9,981 nt of DNA from Clostridiales bacterium (GTDB lineage: Bacteria > Bacillota > Clostridia > Oscillospirales > Oscillospiraceae). The translations under genes were made by a program, and so were the position numbers. The notes beneath the pieces were generated by a model that saw only the letters and a list, made by a program, of their open reading frames with translations, was not told the origin of the DNA and ran no database searches. This document shows, piece by piece, positions 1 to 7,217 of this stretch. The stretch's first letter is position 1. Each line of letters opens with the position of its first letter. The stretch is taken from NCBI GenBank assembly GCA_004556345.1, contig SFHQ01000048.1:1-9981 (forward strand), written 5' to 3'.

Positions 1-29
1 CCTCTTTACTGATACGGATCAATTGCGGC

Positions 30-79
30 AGGTGGCCCTCATCCGTCTGCTTCGCAGCCACCTTCCCCCTCGGGGAAGG
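30..79. repeat. GC-rich double-hairpin element, probable dispersed intergenic repeat
   Basis: Two nested or competing structures are visible. An outer 7-bp stem pairs AGGTGGC (30-36) with GCCACCT (57-63) and encloses a small CTGC/GCAG hairpin (47-50 with 54-57). A perfect 8-bp stem pairs CCTTCCCC (61-68) with GGGGAAGG (72-79) around a 3-nt loop. The two larger stems share bases 61-63, so they cannot form together in full. The layout (CCCTCATCCGTC, variable hairpin, CCACCTTCCCC, GGGGAAGGCTTTG) resembles short interspersed repeats I recall from gut Clostridia; that match is from memory. The second hairpin is followed by CTTTG, so it could act as a weak terminator for a gene left of the window. 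Confidence 0.5.
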
Positions 80-159
80 CTTTGTCAACGTGCTACAACT
101 CTATAAAGTGGAAGTACTTGAAAAAGTCTTCTCTTCTTGGAAAAGAGCGGAAAAATTCG

Positions 160-188
160 TTGACAGGGGAAAATGTGGTTATTATAAT
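160..188 (+). promoter_or_regulatory. Sigma-A (sigma-70 type) promoter of the glycine cleavage operon
   Basis: A perfect -35 box TTGACA (160-165) and a perfect -10 box TATAAT (183-188) are separated by 17 bp, the optimal spacing. Transcription should start near 194-197, which leaves about 75 nt of leader before the first riboswitch aptamer and about 325 nt before gcvT. The preceding 60-70 bases are A/T-richer than the genes, but I found no clear operator there. Such a strong promoter fits control by attenuation downstream rather than by an activator. Confidence 0.85.
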
Positions 189-195
189 AAAGTGC

Positions 196-270
196 AGAAA
201 GTGTACCGCGTCCTGCCGGAATGGGCGGGAAGTTTGAAGCGCGGGGAGGGCACCACAACCGGATATGGTT
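196..270 (+). other. Untranslated leader segment ahead of the riboswitch
   Basis: The stretch between the inferred transcription start and the riboswitch holds no convincing gene. One hairpin is visible: CCTGCC (212-217) pairs with GGGCGG (224-229) through five Watson-Crick pairs and one G-U pair, with a 6-nt loop. A short AACC/GGTT pairing (257-260 with 267-270) lies just before the riboswitch. The bases around 274-281 contain TGATGA and may belong to the leader-linker kink-turn known from tandem glycine riboswitches, though I could not pair them firmly with the inter-aptamer linker. Confidence 0.35.
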
Positions 271-440
271 CGGATGATGAGACCGGGAGAGACTGTGACG
301 ACACAGCGCCGAAGGGGATGCGAGAACTCTCAGGCAAAAGGACCGGTTTTTGACGAGACTCTGGAGAGCGCACGACGCACCGAAGAGGCAATCTGCGCTG
401 GCAGAGAATCTTTCAGGTTAATTACGGAGGCACAGGACTT
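271..440 (+). promoter_or_regulatory. Tandem (two-aptamer) glycine riboswitch
   Basis: Both aptamer cores are readable. Aptamer I: P1 ACCGG (282-286) with CCGGT (343-347); P2 GAGAG (287-291) with CTCTC (327-331); a P3 hairpin CTGTG/CACAG (293-297 with 302-306); then the conserved GCCGAAGGGG and CTCTCAGGCAAAAGGAC blocks. Aptamer II: P1 TCTG (360-363) with CAGG (433-436); P2 GAGAG (364-368) with CTTTC (410-414); the conserved CACCGAAGAGGCAATC; a hairpin TCTGC/GCAGA (392-396 with 401-405); then TTTCAGGT and ACGGAGGCACAGG. A linker of about 12 nt joins them. Known members bind glycine and usually switch gcv operons on. The 3' end of aptamer II is also the 5' arm of the terminator that follows, which supports an ON switch here. 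Confidence 0.93.
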
Positions 441-473
441 GGCGTGGGCTGAGTGAGGTGCCTCCACTTTTTT
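426..473 (+). terminator. Riboswitch-controlled intrinsic terminator (attenuator) before gcvT
   Basis: GGAGGCAC (426-433) is perfectly complementary to GTGCCTCC (458-465). An inner stem pairs ACTTGGC (437-443) with GCTGAGT (448-454) using some G-U pairs and a 4-nt loop. A run of six T follows at 468-473. Bases 426-436 also belong to the conserved 3' end and P1 of glycine aptamer II, so aptamer folding and terminator folding exclude each other. The inference is that low glycine leads to termination and high glycine to read-through into gcvT. Confidence 0.88.
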
Positions 474-521
474 CTATCCACAATACGACCACTTTTGTCA
501 TAAGAAAAGGAGCGAACTAAG

Positions 522-1616
522 ATGGAAAAAAAGACCCCTCTGTATGATGTCCACGTGGAGGAGGGCGGCAAGATCGTCCCCTTCGCCGGGTATCTGCTGC
601 CGGTGCAGTATGGCACGGGCGTGATCAAGGAACACATGGCTGTCCGTGAGCAGTGCGGCCTGTTCGACGTGTCCCACATGGGGGAGGTCCTGTTCACCGG
701 CCCCACGGCCCTGGACACCCTGAACCACCTGCTGACCAACAACTACAACGGCATGCCCGTCAACAAGGTGCGTTACAGCGCCATGTGCAACGAGAAGGGC
801 GGCACCATCGACGACCTGGTGGTGTATAAGTTCGGCGAAGAGTCTTACCTGGCCGTGGTGAACGCCGCCAACCGGGAAAAGGACTTTGCCCACATGGCCA
901 AGAACGTGCTGCCCGGCACCAAGGCCGAGGACATCTCCGACTCCGTGGCTCAGCTGGCCCTCCAGGGCCCCAAGGCACCTGCCATCATGAAGAAGCTGCT
1001 GCCCGAAGACCAGATCCCCAAGGGCTATTACACCGCCCTGCCCAACATCGAGATCGCCGGCATGAACTGCATGATCTCCCGCACCGGCTACACCGGCGAG
1101 CTGGGCTATGAGATCTACACCGCCAGCGAGAACGGCCCCAAGCTGTGGAAGGTCCTGCGCGAGGCAGGCGAGGAGTTTGGCCTCATCCCCTGCGGCCTGG
1201 GCGCCCGCGACACCCTGCGCCTGGAGGCCGCCATGCCGCTCTACGGCCACGAGATGGACGAGGACGTGACCCCTCTGGAAGCCGGCCTGGACTTCGCCGT
1301 GAAGCTGGACAAGCCGGAATTTATCGGCAAGGATGCCCTGGTTGCCGCCGGTAAGCCCACCCGCGTGCGCGTTGGCCTGGCAGTTACCGGCCGCGGCATC
1401 GTGCGGGAGCACCAGGACGTGTTCCTGGGCGACGAGAAGATCGGTATGACCACCTCCGGCACCCACTGCCCCTTCCTGGGTAAGGCCGTTGCCATGGCCA
1501 TGCTGGACGCCAAGCATGCAGAAGTCGGCACCAAGCTGGAGGTCGAGGTCCGCGGCCGCCGCGTGGCCGTGGAGATCATCCCGCTGCCCTTCTACACCAG
1601 ACCGAAGAAGAAGTAA
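522..1616 (+). CDS. gcvT: Glycine cleavage system T-protein (aminomethyltransferase)
   Basis: The 364-residue product, of usual family length, transfers the methylene group from the aminomethyl-lipoyl arm of H-protein to tetrahydrofolate. It releases ammonia, 5,10-methylene-THF and dihydrolipoyl-H. The N-terminal folate-binding part shows FDVSHMGEV (48-56), DDLVVYK (97-103) with the conserved Asp region, and NAANREKD (114-121). RTGYTGELGYEIY (187-199) and the hallmark CGLGARDTLRLEAAMPLYG (224-242) follow. The protein ends in PFYTRPKKK, close to the usual family C-terminus. The ATG start has AAAGGAG (506-512) nine bases upstream, and no alternative start is as well placed. It is the first gene after the glycine riboswitch, and 52 nt separate it from gcvH. 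The protein should be cytoplasmic and nothing looks damaged. Confidence 0.97.
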   Translation: MEKKTPLYDVHVEEGGKIVPFAGYLLPVQYGTGVIKEHMAVREQCGLFDVSHMGEVLFTGPTALDTLNHLLTNNYNGMPVNKVRYSAMCNEKGGTIDDLVVYKFGEESYLAVVNAANREKDFAHMAKNVLPGTKAEDISDSVAQLALQGPKAPAIMKKLLPEDQIPKGYYTALPNIEIAGMNCMISRTGYTGELGYEIYTASENGPKLWKVLREAGEEFGLIPCGLGARDTLRLEAAMPLYGHEMDEDVTPLEAGLDFAVKLDKPEFIGKDALVAAGKPTRVRVGLAVTGRGIVREHQDVFLGDEKIGMTTSGTHCPFLGKAVAMAMLDAKHAEVGTKLEVEVRGRRVAVEIIPLPFYTRPKKK

Positions 1617-1668
1617 GTAAACGATTCACATAGTAAAACGAATATCATCTAATTGGAGGAACTCTATC

Positions 1669-2052
1669 ATGTCTAACATTCCTGAAAATCTGAAGTACAG
1701 CAAGTCTCACGAGTGGGTCCTGGAAGAGGACGGCGTGTTCACCATCGGCCTGACCGACTACGCACAGAACGCCCTGGGCGACATCGTGTTCATCAACCTC
1801 CCCGAAGAGGGCGACAGCGTGACCGCCGGTGAGTCCTTCTCCGACGTGGAGTCCGTGAAGGCCGTCTCCGACGTGTTCTCCCCTGTGACCGGCACCGTGA
1901 CCGCCGTGAACGAGGCCCTGCTGGACGATCCCGCCCAGGTCAACGAGGCTCCCTATGAAGCCTGGCTCATCAAGGTCTCCGAGGTCAGCGACACCGAGGA
2001 GCTGCTGGACGCCGAGGGCTACGAGGCCGTGGTGGCCGCAGAGGAGGCATAA
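1669..2052 (+). CDS. gcvH: Glycine cleavage system H-protein (lipoyl carrier)
   Basis: The 127-residue protein carries the aminomethyl group between P-, T- and L-proteins on a lipoylated lysine. The family start is seen as LKYSKSHEWV (8-17). The lipoylation site is ESVKAVSD (61-68), with Lys64 as the modified residue. The usual length is about 125-130 residues, so it is complete. GGAGGA (1655-1660) lies 8 nt before the ATG. The C-terminal tail is acidic and alanine-rich. Only 2 nt separate its stop from the gcvPA start, and the gcvPA ribosome binding site lies inside its last codons. The lplA gene further down the operon probably supplies its lipoyl group. Confidence 0.97.
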   Translation: MSNIPENLKYSKSHEWVLEEDGVFTIGLTDYAQNALGDIVFINLPEEGDSVTAGESFSDVESVKAVSDVFSPVTGTVTAVNEALLDDPAQVNEAPYEAWLIKVSEVSDTEELLDAEGYEAVVAAEEA

Positions 2053-2054
2053 GC

Positions 2055-3368
2055 ATGGGCAGCTACATTCCCTCCACCGGGGAAGAGCGGCAGGCCATGC
2101 TCCAGGCCATCGGTCTGACCTCCACCGACCAGCTGTTCGACGTGGTCCCTGAGAGCGTCCGGGTGAGGAGCCTGGATCTGCCTGAGGGTCTGAGCGAGCT
2201 GGAGGTGGGCCAGAAGATGGCCGAGCTGGCTGCAAAGAACCGGGTGTTCCCCTCTGTGTTCCGGGGCGCCGGGGCTTACCGCCACTATATCCCCTCCATC
2301 GTGAAGACGGTGACTTCCAAGGAAGAATTTCTGACCGCTTACACCCCCTATCAGGCGGAGATCAGCCAGGGCGTGCTGCAGTCTATCTTTGAGTATCAGA
2401 CTCAGATGTGCGAGCTGACAGGCATGGACGTGTCCAATGCGTCGGTCTATGACGGCGCTGTGGCGGCGGCGGAAGCCGTGTTCATGTGCCAGGAGCGCAA
2501 GCGCTCTGCCGTGGTCGTCTCCGGGGCAGTAGATCCCCAGACCATCGCGGTCATCAAGACCTACTGCGAGAGCCGGGAAGTGCCCGTGATCGTGGTGCCT
2601 GCCGACGGCTGCGCCACCGACCCCGCCGCCATCCAGGCAGCGCTGGACGGGGCTACCGCTGCCGTCTATGTCCAAAGCCCCAACTACTATGGCGTGCTGG
2701 AAGACATGGATGCCATTGTGGCTGCGACCCATGCCGCCGGTGCCAAGGTCATTATGGGCGTGAACCCCATCTCCCTGGGCCTGCTGAAGACCCCTGGGGA
2801 GTATGGCGTGGACATCGCCGTGGGCGAGGGGCAGCCTTTGGGCATGCCCCTGTCCTTCGGCGGCCCCTACCTGGGCTTTATGACCTGTAAGAAGGCCATG
2901 ATGCGGAAGCTGCCCGGCCGGATCGTCGGCGAGACGAAGGACGACGACGGCAACCGCTGCTTCGTGCTGACCCTCCAGGCCCGCGAGCAGCACATCCGCC
3001 GGGAGAAGGCCTCCTCTAACATCTGCTCCAACGAGGCTCTGTGCGCCATGACCGCTTCCGTCTATCTGGCCGCCATGGGTCCCAAGGGCCTGCGCCAGGC
3101 AGCGGAGTCCTCTGCGGCCCACGCCCACTATCTGGCCGGGGAGCTGGCCAAGCTGGGCTTCGGCCTGCGCAGCGGCGACAAGCCCTTCTTCCATGAGTTC
3201 CTGACCGACAGCCCCATTGAGCCTGAGACCCTCTGCGCCAAGCTGGAGGAGCAGGGCATTCTGGGCGGTCTGCCTGTGGACGGCGGTATCCTGTGGTGCT
3301 GCACCGAGTGCAACAGCAAGGCGGAGATCGACCGCCTCATCAAGGTCATTGGGGAGGTGCTGGCATAA
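2055..3368 (+). CDS. gcvPA: Glycine dehydrogenase (decarboxylating) subunit 1, P-protein N-terminal half
   Basis: The 437-residue protein is the alpha subunit of the split P-protein. With GcvPB it decarboxylates glycine on pyridoxal phosphate and passes the aminomethyl group to the lipoyl arm of H-protein. Family blocks include YIPSTGEERQAML at the N-terminus (4-16), FRGAGAYRHYIP (69-80), TPYQAEISQG (97-106), GEGQPLGMPLSFGGPYLGF (257-275) and AREQHIRREKASSNIC (309-324). The length matches the usual 440-450 residues. This half has the P-protein fold but not the PLP-binding lysine, which is in GcvPB. GAGGAGG (2041-2047), inside the end of gcvH, lies 7 nt before the ATG. Its TAA shares one base with the gcvPB ATG, so the two subunits are probably translated in a coupled way. 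Confidence 0.97.
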   Translation: MGSYIPSTGEERQAMLQAIGLTSTDQLFDVVPESVRVRSLDLPEGLSELEVGQKMAELAAKNRVFPSVFRGAGAYRHYIPSIVKTVTSKEEFLTAYTPYQAEISQGVLQSIFEYQTQMCELTGMDVSNASVYDGAVAAAEAVFMCQERKRSAVVVSGAVDPQTIAVIKTYCESREVPVIVVPADGCATDPAAIQAALDGATAAVYVQSPNYYGVLEDMDAIVAATHAAGAKVIMGVNPISLGLLKTPGEYGVDIAVGEGQPLGMPLSFGGPYLGFMTCKKAMMRKLPGRIVGETKDDDGNRCFVLTLQAREQHIRREKASSNICSNEALCAMTASVYLAAMGPKGLRQAAESSAAHAHYLAGELAKLGFGLRSGDKPFFHEFLTDSPIEPETLCAKLEEQGILGGLPVDGGILWCCTECNSKAEIDRLIKVIGEVLA

Positions 3369-4804
3369 TGAAACTGCTGTTTGAACGGAGCCGCGCCGGC
3401 CGCGGCAGCGACCTGCTGCCCGCCTGCGACGTGCCGGTGGTCACCTATGACCAGGGCCTGCTGCGGGCCGAGGCCCCCCGTCTGCCGGAGATGGCAGAGG
3501 TGGACCTGAGCCGCCACTACACGGAGCTGGCCAAGCAGACCCACGGCGTGAACGACGGGTTCTATCCTCTGGGTTCCTGCACCATGAAATACAATCCCCG
3601 CGTGAACGAGGAGGCCGCTGCCCAGCCTGGGTTTACCCAGCTGCATCCCCTCCAGCCTGTGGAGACGGTGCAGGGGGCTCTGGAGGTCATCTACACCGCA
3701 GAGAAGATGCTCTGCGAGATCACGGGCATGGACGGCATGACCTTCCAGCCCGCTGCCGGTGCCCACGGCGAGTATACCGGCCTGCTGCTCATCCGCAAGT
3801 ATCACCAGAGCCGGGGCGACACGGCCCGGACGAAGATCATTGTGCCGGACTCTGCCCACGGCACGAACCCCGCTTCTGCCACCATGGCAGGCTTCAAAGT
3901 GGTCTCCGTGCCCTCCAACGAGCAGGGAGGCGTGGACCTGGACGCCCTGCGGAAGGCGGTCGGCCCCGATACCGCCGGCCTGATGCTGACCAACCCCAAC
4001 ACCGTGGGCCTATTCGACCCCAACATTCTGGAGATCACCCAGATCATCCATGACGCAGGCGGCCTGTGCTACTATGACGGCGCGAACCTGAACGCCATCA
4101 TGGGCCACGTCCGTCCCGGTGACATGGGCTTTGACTGCGTCCACCTGAACCTGCACAAGACCTTCTCCACCCCCCACGGCGGCGGCGGTCCCGGCAGCGG
4201 TCCTGTGGGCTGCAAGGCCATGCTGGCGCAGTTCCTGCCCAGCCCCCACGTGGAGGAGAAGGACGGCAAGTTCGTCTTTGCCGCCCCGGAGCACACCATG
4301 GGCCAGGTCCGGAGCTTCTATGGCAACTTCCTGGTGGTCGTGAAGGCGCTGGCTTACCTTATCACCCTGGGCAAGGAAGGGATTCCTGAGGCCTCTGCGG
4401 GCGCTGTGCTCAACGCCAACTACCTGATGAAGCAGCTGGCTGGGGCCTATGACATGTCCTATGACACCCAGTGCATGCACGAGTTCGTCATGACCCTCCA
4501 GGGCTTGGCCCACGACACGGGCGTGACCGCCATGGACGTGGCCAAGCGGCTTCTGGACTTCGGGATGCATCCGCCAACGATGTACTTCCCCCTGATCGTC
4601 CACGAGGCCCTGATGGTCGAGCCTACCGAGACCGAGAGCATGGAGACCCTGGACGAGGCGGCCCGCGTGTTCCTGGACATCCTGGCCGAGGCCAAGACCG
4701 ACGCCGAGAGCCTGCACCACGCCCCCCACGACTGCCCCATCGGGCGGCCGGATGAGGTCACGGCAGCACGTTCTCCCATTCTGCGGTATGATTTCGGCGC
4801 GTGA
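3368..4804 (+). CDS. gcvPB: Glycine dehydrogenase (decarboxylating) subunit 2, P-protein C-terminal half
   Basis: The 478-residue protein is the PLP-bearing subunit of the split P-protein, working with GcvPA to decarboxylate glycine. The PLP lysine is Lys264 in NLHKTFSTPHGGGGPG (261-276), the classic signature. Other blocks are GVNDGFYPLGSCTMKYNPR (60-78), DSAHGTNPASA (161-171), NPNTVGLFD (209-217) and DGANLNAIMG (237-246). The ATG at 3368 overlaps the gcvPA stop (TAATG) and has GGGGAGG just upstream (3351-3357). An in-frame ATG at 3293 would add 25 residues lying wholly inside gcvPA and unlike the family N-terminus, so I rejected it. The usual length is about 480-490 residues, so the protein is complete. 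Confidence 0.97.
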   Translation: MKLLFERSRAGRGSDLLPACDVPVVTYDQGLLRAEAPRLPEMAEVDLSRHYTELAKQTHGVNDGFYPLGSCTMKYNPRVNEEAAAQPGFTQLHPLQPVETVQGALEVIYTAEKMLCEITGMDGMTFQPAAGAHGEYTGLLLIRKYHQSRGDTARTKIIVPDSAHGTNPASATMAGFKVVSVPSNEQGGVDLDALRKAVGPDTAGLMLTNPNTVGLFDPNILEITQIIHDAGGLCYYDGANLNAIMGHVRPGDMGFDCVHLNLHKTFSTPHGGGGPGSGPVGCKAMLAQFLPSPHVEEKDGKFVFAAPEHTMGQVRSFYGNFLVVVKALAYLITLGKEGIPEASAGAVLNANYLMKQLAGAYDMSYDTQCMHEFVMTLQGLAHDTGVTAMDVAKRLLDFGMHPPTMYFPLIVHEALMVEPTETESMETLDEAARVFLDILAEAKTDAESLHHAPHDCPIGRPDEVTAARSPILRYDFGA

Positions 4805-4854
4805 GCGCACCGCATAAAATAGAAAAACTTTGCGACAAACTGGAGGCGTGCACT

Positions 4855-5838
4855 ATGCTGAAAAGCCTGTACGTGATCGACAGCCACAGCGTGGATCCCC
4901 GCCATAACATCGCCCTGGAAGAGTATCTTCTGCGGCATGTAAAGCCGGGAGAGTGTATCTTTTACCTGTGGCAGAACCAGCGCACCGTGGTCATCGGGCG
5001 CAACCAACACGCATCCAATGAATGCCGCATCCAAGCACTGGAAGCAGACGGCGGACATCTTGTCCGCCGTCTGTCCGGTGGTGGGGCGGTTTACCATGAC
5101 CTGGGGAACCTGAACTTTACGTTCCTCACGGTTCGGGATGACTACGATGTGGAGAAACAGACCGACACGATCTTGCAGGCCGTGCGGTCCTTGGGGATCC
5201 CGGCGGAGAAGACCGGGCGAAATGATCTCACGGCGGACGGAGGCAAGTTCTCCGGCCACGCCTATTATCGGGCAGGGGAGCAGTGCTACCACCACGGCAC
5301 GCTGATGGTGTCGGTGGATCTGGCTCCCCTGGAAAAATATCTGAATGTCTCTCCCTTGAAATTGCAGGCCAAGGGGGTCAAGTCCGTGCGTTCCCGCGTG
5401 GTGAACCTGCGGGACTTCCGGCCGGACCTGACGCTGGAAGAGCTGCGGGCGGCGCTCGTCAAAGCCTTTGGCGAGGTCTACGGCCTGCCGGTGCAGACCC
5501 TGACTGAGGAAGAACTGGACGCCGACGAGCTGGCGGCGGGACAGGCCAGATTCTCGGACCCGGCCTGGATCTATGGCGACAGCCAGCCCCTGGAAGTGAG
5601 CCGGGAAGCGGCGTTTCCCTGGGGGATCCTGCGGGTGGACCACAGCCAGGCCGATGGGGTCATCACCCAGGCGGCGCTCTGGTCTGACGGACTGGAAGGG
5701 GATTTCCTCAGCCTGGTGCCGGAGGCGCTGGCGGGGTGCCCAAAAAACGCGGAGGACATTCGCACTCGTCTGTTGGCCCTGCCGGGCAGCCAGGCGGAGA
5801 TGGTGGAGGACATTCTCTCTCTGCTGATAAAGGAGTAA
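4855..5838 (+). CDS. lplA: Lipoate-protein ligase A
   Basis: The 327-residue enzyme activates free lipoate with ATP and attaches it to the acceptor lysine of lipoyl domains, here most likely Lys64 of GcvH. Signatures are RRLSGGGAVYHDLGN (71-85), the lipoate/adenylate-binding loop, and GGKFSGHA (129-136), whose Lys131 matches the conserved catalytic lysine. HHGTLMVSVDL (146-156) and the KGVKSVRSRVVNL stretch (173-185) follow. Residues from about 240 on fit the LplA C-terminal accessory domain, so this looks like a full two-domain ligase. I chose the ATG at 4855 because GGAGG (4842-4846) is 8 nt upstream. A GTG at 4801 is in frame but overlaps the gcvPB stop, lacks a site and adds 18 unlike residues. 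A ligase placed between P-protein and L-protein genes indicates lipoate salvage dedicated to glycine cleavage. Confidence 0.93.
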   Translation: MLKSLYVIDSHSVDPRHNIALEEYLLRHVKPGECIFYLWQNQRTVVIGRNQHASNECRIQALEADGGHLVRRLSGGGAVYHDLGNLNFTFLTVRDDYDVEKQTDTILQAVRSLGIPAEKTGRNDLTADGGKFSGHAYYRAGEQCYHHGTLMVSVDLAPLEKYLNVSPLKLQAKGVKSVRSRVVNLRDFRPDLTLEELRAALVKAFGEVYGLPVQTLTEEELDADELAAGQARFSDPAWIYGDSQPLEVSREAAFPWGILRVDHSQADGVITQAALWSDGLEGDFLSLVPEALAGCPKNAEDIRTRLLALPGSQAEMVEDILSLLIKE

Positions 5839-5844
5839 GATCAC

Positions 5845-7212
5845 ATGAAGTTTGATATTGCCATCATCGGCGGCGGCCCCGGCGGGTACACCGCCGCAGA
5901 GAAAGCCGCCAAGGCGGGCTTGCAGGTCGTTCTGTTCGAGAAGGAAGACCTGGGCGGCACCTGCCTGAACCGGGGCTGTATGCCCACCAAGGCCCTGCTG
6001 CACAGCGCCGAGACCTATTCCATCCTGGGGAAGGCCGAGGAGCTGGGCGTGCGGACCTATGAGACGGACTATGATTTCGGCGCGATGCACGCCCGGAAGG
6101 ACCAGGTCGTGGAGACCCTGCGCCAGGGCGTGGAGAAGCTCATGAAGAGCAACAAGATCACCGTGGTCCGGGGCCAGGGCTGCATCGAGGCCCCCGGCGT
6201 CGTGACCTGCGACGGGGAGACCTATGAGGTCAATGACATCATCATTGCCACGGGTTCCAAGGTCTTCTATCCCCCCATCCCCGGCATCGACCTGCCCGGC
6301 GTGTATAACAGCAAGGACATTCTGGAAGGCGGCGGGCATGATTTTGACTCCCTCGTCATCATCGGCGGCGGCGTGGTCGGCGTGGAGTGCGCGGCCCTGT
6401 ACCACTGCCTGGACTGCGCTGTGACGGTGCTGGAGGCGGCCGATCACATCCTGCCCTTTATGGACAAAGAGATCGCCCAGCGCCTGACCATGATCCTCAA
6501 GAAGCGGGGCCTGGATATTGAAGCCAAGGCTACGGTCCAGAAGATCGAGGGCGAGCCGGGGAACATGACCGTGACCTACGTGGATAAGAAGGGTGCGGAG
6601 CATACCGTGACGGCCCAGGGCGTGCTGGCTGCGGCCGGCCGGAAGGCCAACGTGGACGGGCTGTTCGGTGAGAACTTCTCGCTGGAGATGGAGCGCGGGG
6701 CCATTGTCGGCGACGTGGACGGGCGGACCAGCGTGCCCCACGTCTATGTCATCGGCGACGCCAAGGCGAAGAACATCCAGCTGGCGCACGTGGCCAGCGC
6801 CCAGGGCGAGAACGCCGTGGCCGTGATCACCGGGAAGAAGCCGCCGCTGGATATGTCCGTGGTACCCAGCTGTGTGTACACGACCCCGGAGATCGCCTCT
6901 GTGGGCCTGACCGAGGAAAACGCCAAGGCCAACGGGATTGTCGTGAAGTCCGGCAAGTATCTGACCGGTGCCAACGGCAAGTGCCTCATCGAGGGGACCG
7001 AGAGCGGGTACGTCAAGCTCGTGACGGACAAGGAGAACGGGCGCATTTTGGGCGCTCAGCTGGTCTGCCCCCGTGCCACGGATATGGTGGGGGAGCTGAC
7101 GCTGGCCATCCAGAAGGGGCTGACGGCGGCAGATCTGTCCGAGGTCATTCATCCCCATCCCACCTTCAGCGAGATGCTCTTTGGGGCCGCGGAAGGCCTG
7201 CGGCCCGAATAA
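5845..7212 (+). CDS. lpdA: Dihydrolipoyl dehydrogenase (glycine cleavage L-protein, E3)
   Basis: The 455-residue FAD flavoprotein re-oxidises the dihydrolipoyl arm of H-protein and passes electrons to NAD+. The FAD dinucleotide fold is at the N-terminus (IIGGGPGGYTAAE, 7-19). The redox disulfide pair is Cys40/Cys45 in GGTCLNRGCMPTK (37-49). The NAD-binding GGGVVG is at 174-179 and the second FAD motif YVIGD at 301-305. The catalytic His-Glu pair is His438/Glu443 in HPHPTFSE. There is no N-terminal lipoyl domain, and the C-terminus after the His-Glu motif is rather short (12 residues). AAAGGAG (5829-5835) is 9 nt before the ATG, inside the end of lplA. With no E1/E2 genes nearby, its partner is most likely GcvH, though it could also serve other 2-oxoacid dehydrogenases. 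Confidence 0.96.
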   Translation: MKFDIAIIGGGPGGYTAAEKAAKAGLQVVLFEKEDLGGTCLNRGCMPTKALLHSAETYSILGKAEELGVRTYETDYDFGAMHARKDQVVETLRQGVEKLMKSNKITVVRGQGCIEAPGVVTCDGETYEVNDIIIATGSKVFYPPIPGIDLPGVYNSKDILEGGGHDFDSLVIIGGGVVGVECAALYHCLDCAVTVLEAADHILPFMDKEIAQRLTMILKKRGLDIEAKATVQKIEGEPGNMTVTYVDKKGAEHTVTAQGVLAAAGRKANVDGLFGENFSLEMERGAIVGDVDGRTSVPHVYVIGDAKAKNIQLAHVASAQGENAVAVITGKKPPLDMSVVPSCVYTTPEIASVGLTEENAKANGIVVKSGKYLTGANGKCLIEGTESGYVKLVTDKENGRILGAQLVCPRATDMVGELTLAIQKGLTAADLSEVIHPHPTFSEMLFGAAEGLRPE

Positions 7213-7217
7213 ATCCC

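Noticed and set aside
2..106. A frame open from the left edge to a TAA at 104-106, possibly the end of an upstream gene
   Set aside because: It reads through the hairpin repeat and the translation is not recognisable. Such repeats often leave chance open frames.
82..107. Possible second promoter, TTGTCA and TATAAA
   Set aside because: The 14-bp spacing is too short, and a perfect promoter lies downstream.
90..353. An 87-codon open frame over the promoter and riboswitch
   Set aside because: It spans the promoter and aptamer I, which are well-supported non-coding elements, and has no ribosome binding site.
498..1517. A 339-codon open frame antisense to gcvT
   Set aside because: It is a compositional shadow of a clear gcvT; no ribosome binding site or recognisable domain was seen.
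2019..3194. A 391-codon open frame antisense to gcvPA
   Set aside because: It is a shadow of gcvPA with no domain signature.
3293..3367. Upstream ATG extension of gcvPB
   Set aside because: The added 25 residues lie inside gcvPA and do not fit the family N-terminus. The ATG at 3368 has a site and the coupled TAATG arrangement.
4801..4854. GTG start extension of lplA
   Set aside because: It overlaps the gcvPB stop and lacks a ribosome binding site. The ATG at 4855 has GGAGG at good spacing and gives the usual LplA N-terminus.
4459..7158. An 899-codon open frame on the minus strand across gcvPB, lplA and lpdA
   Set aside because: It lies antisense to three genes with complete catalytic motifs. 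Long antisense frames are expected in GC-rich coding DNA, and its translation shows no family motif.
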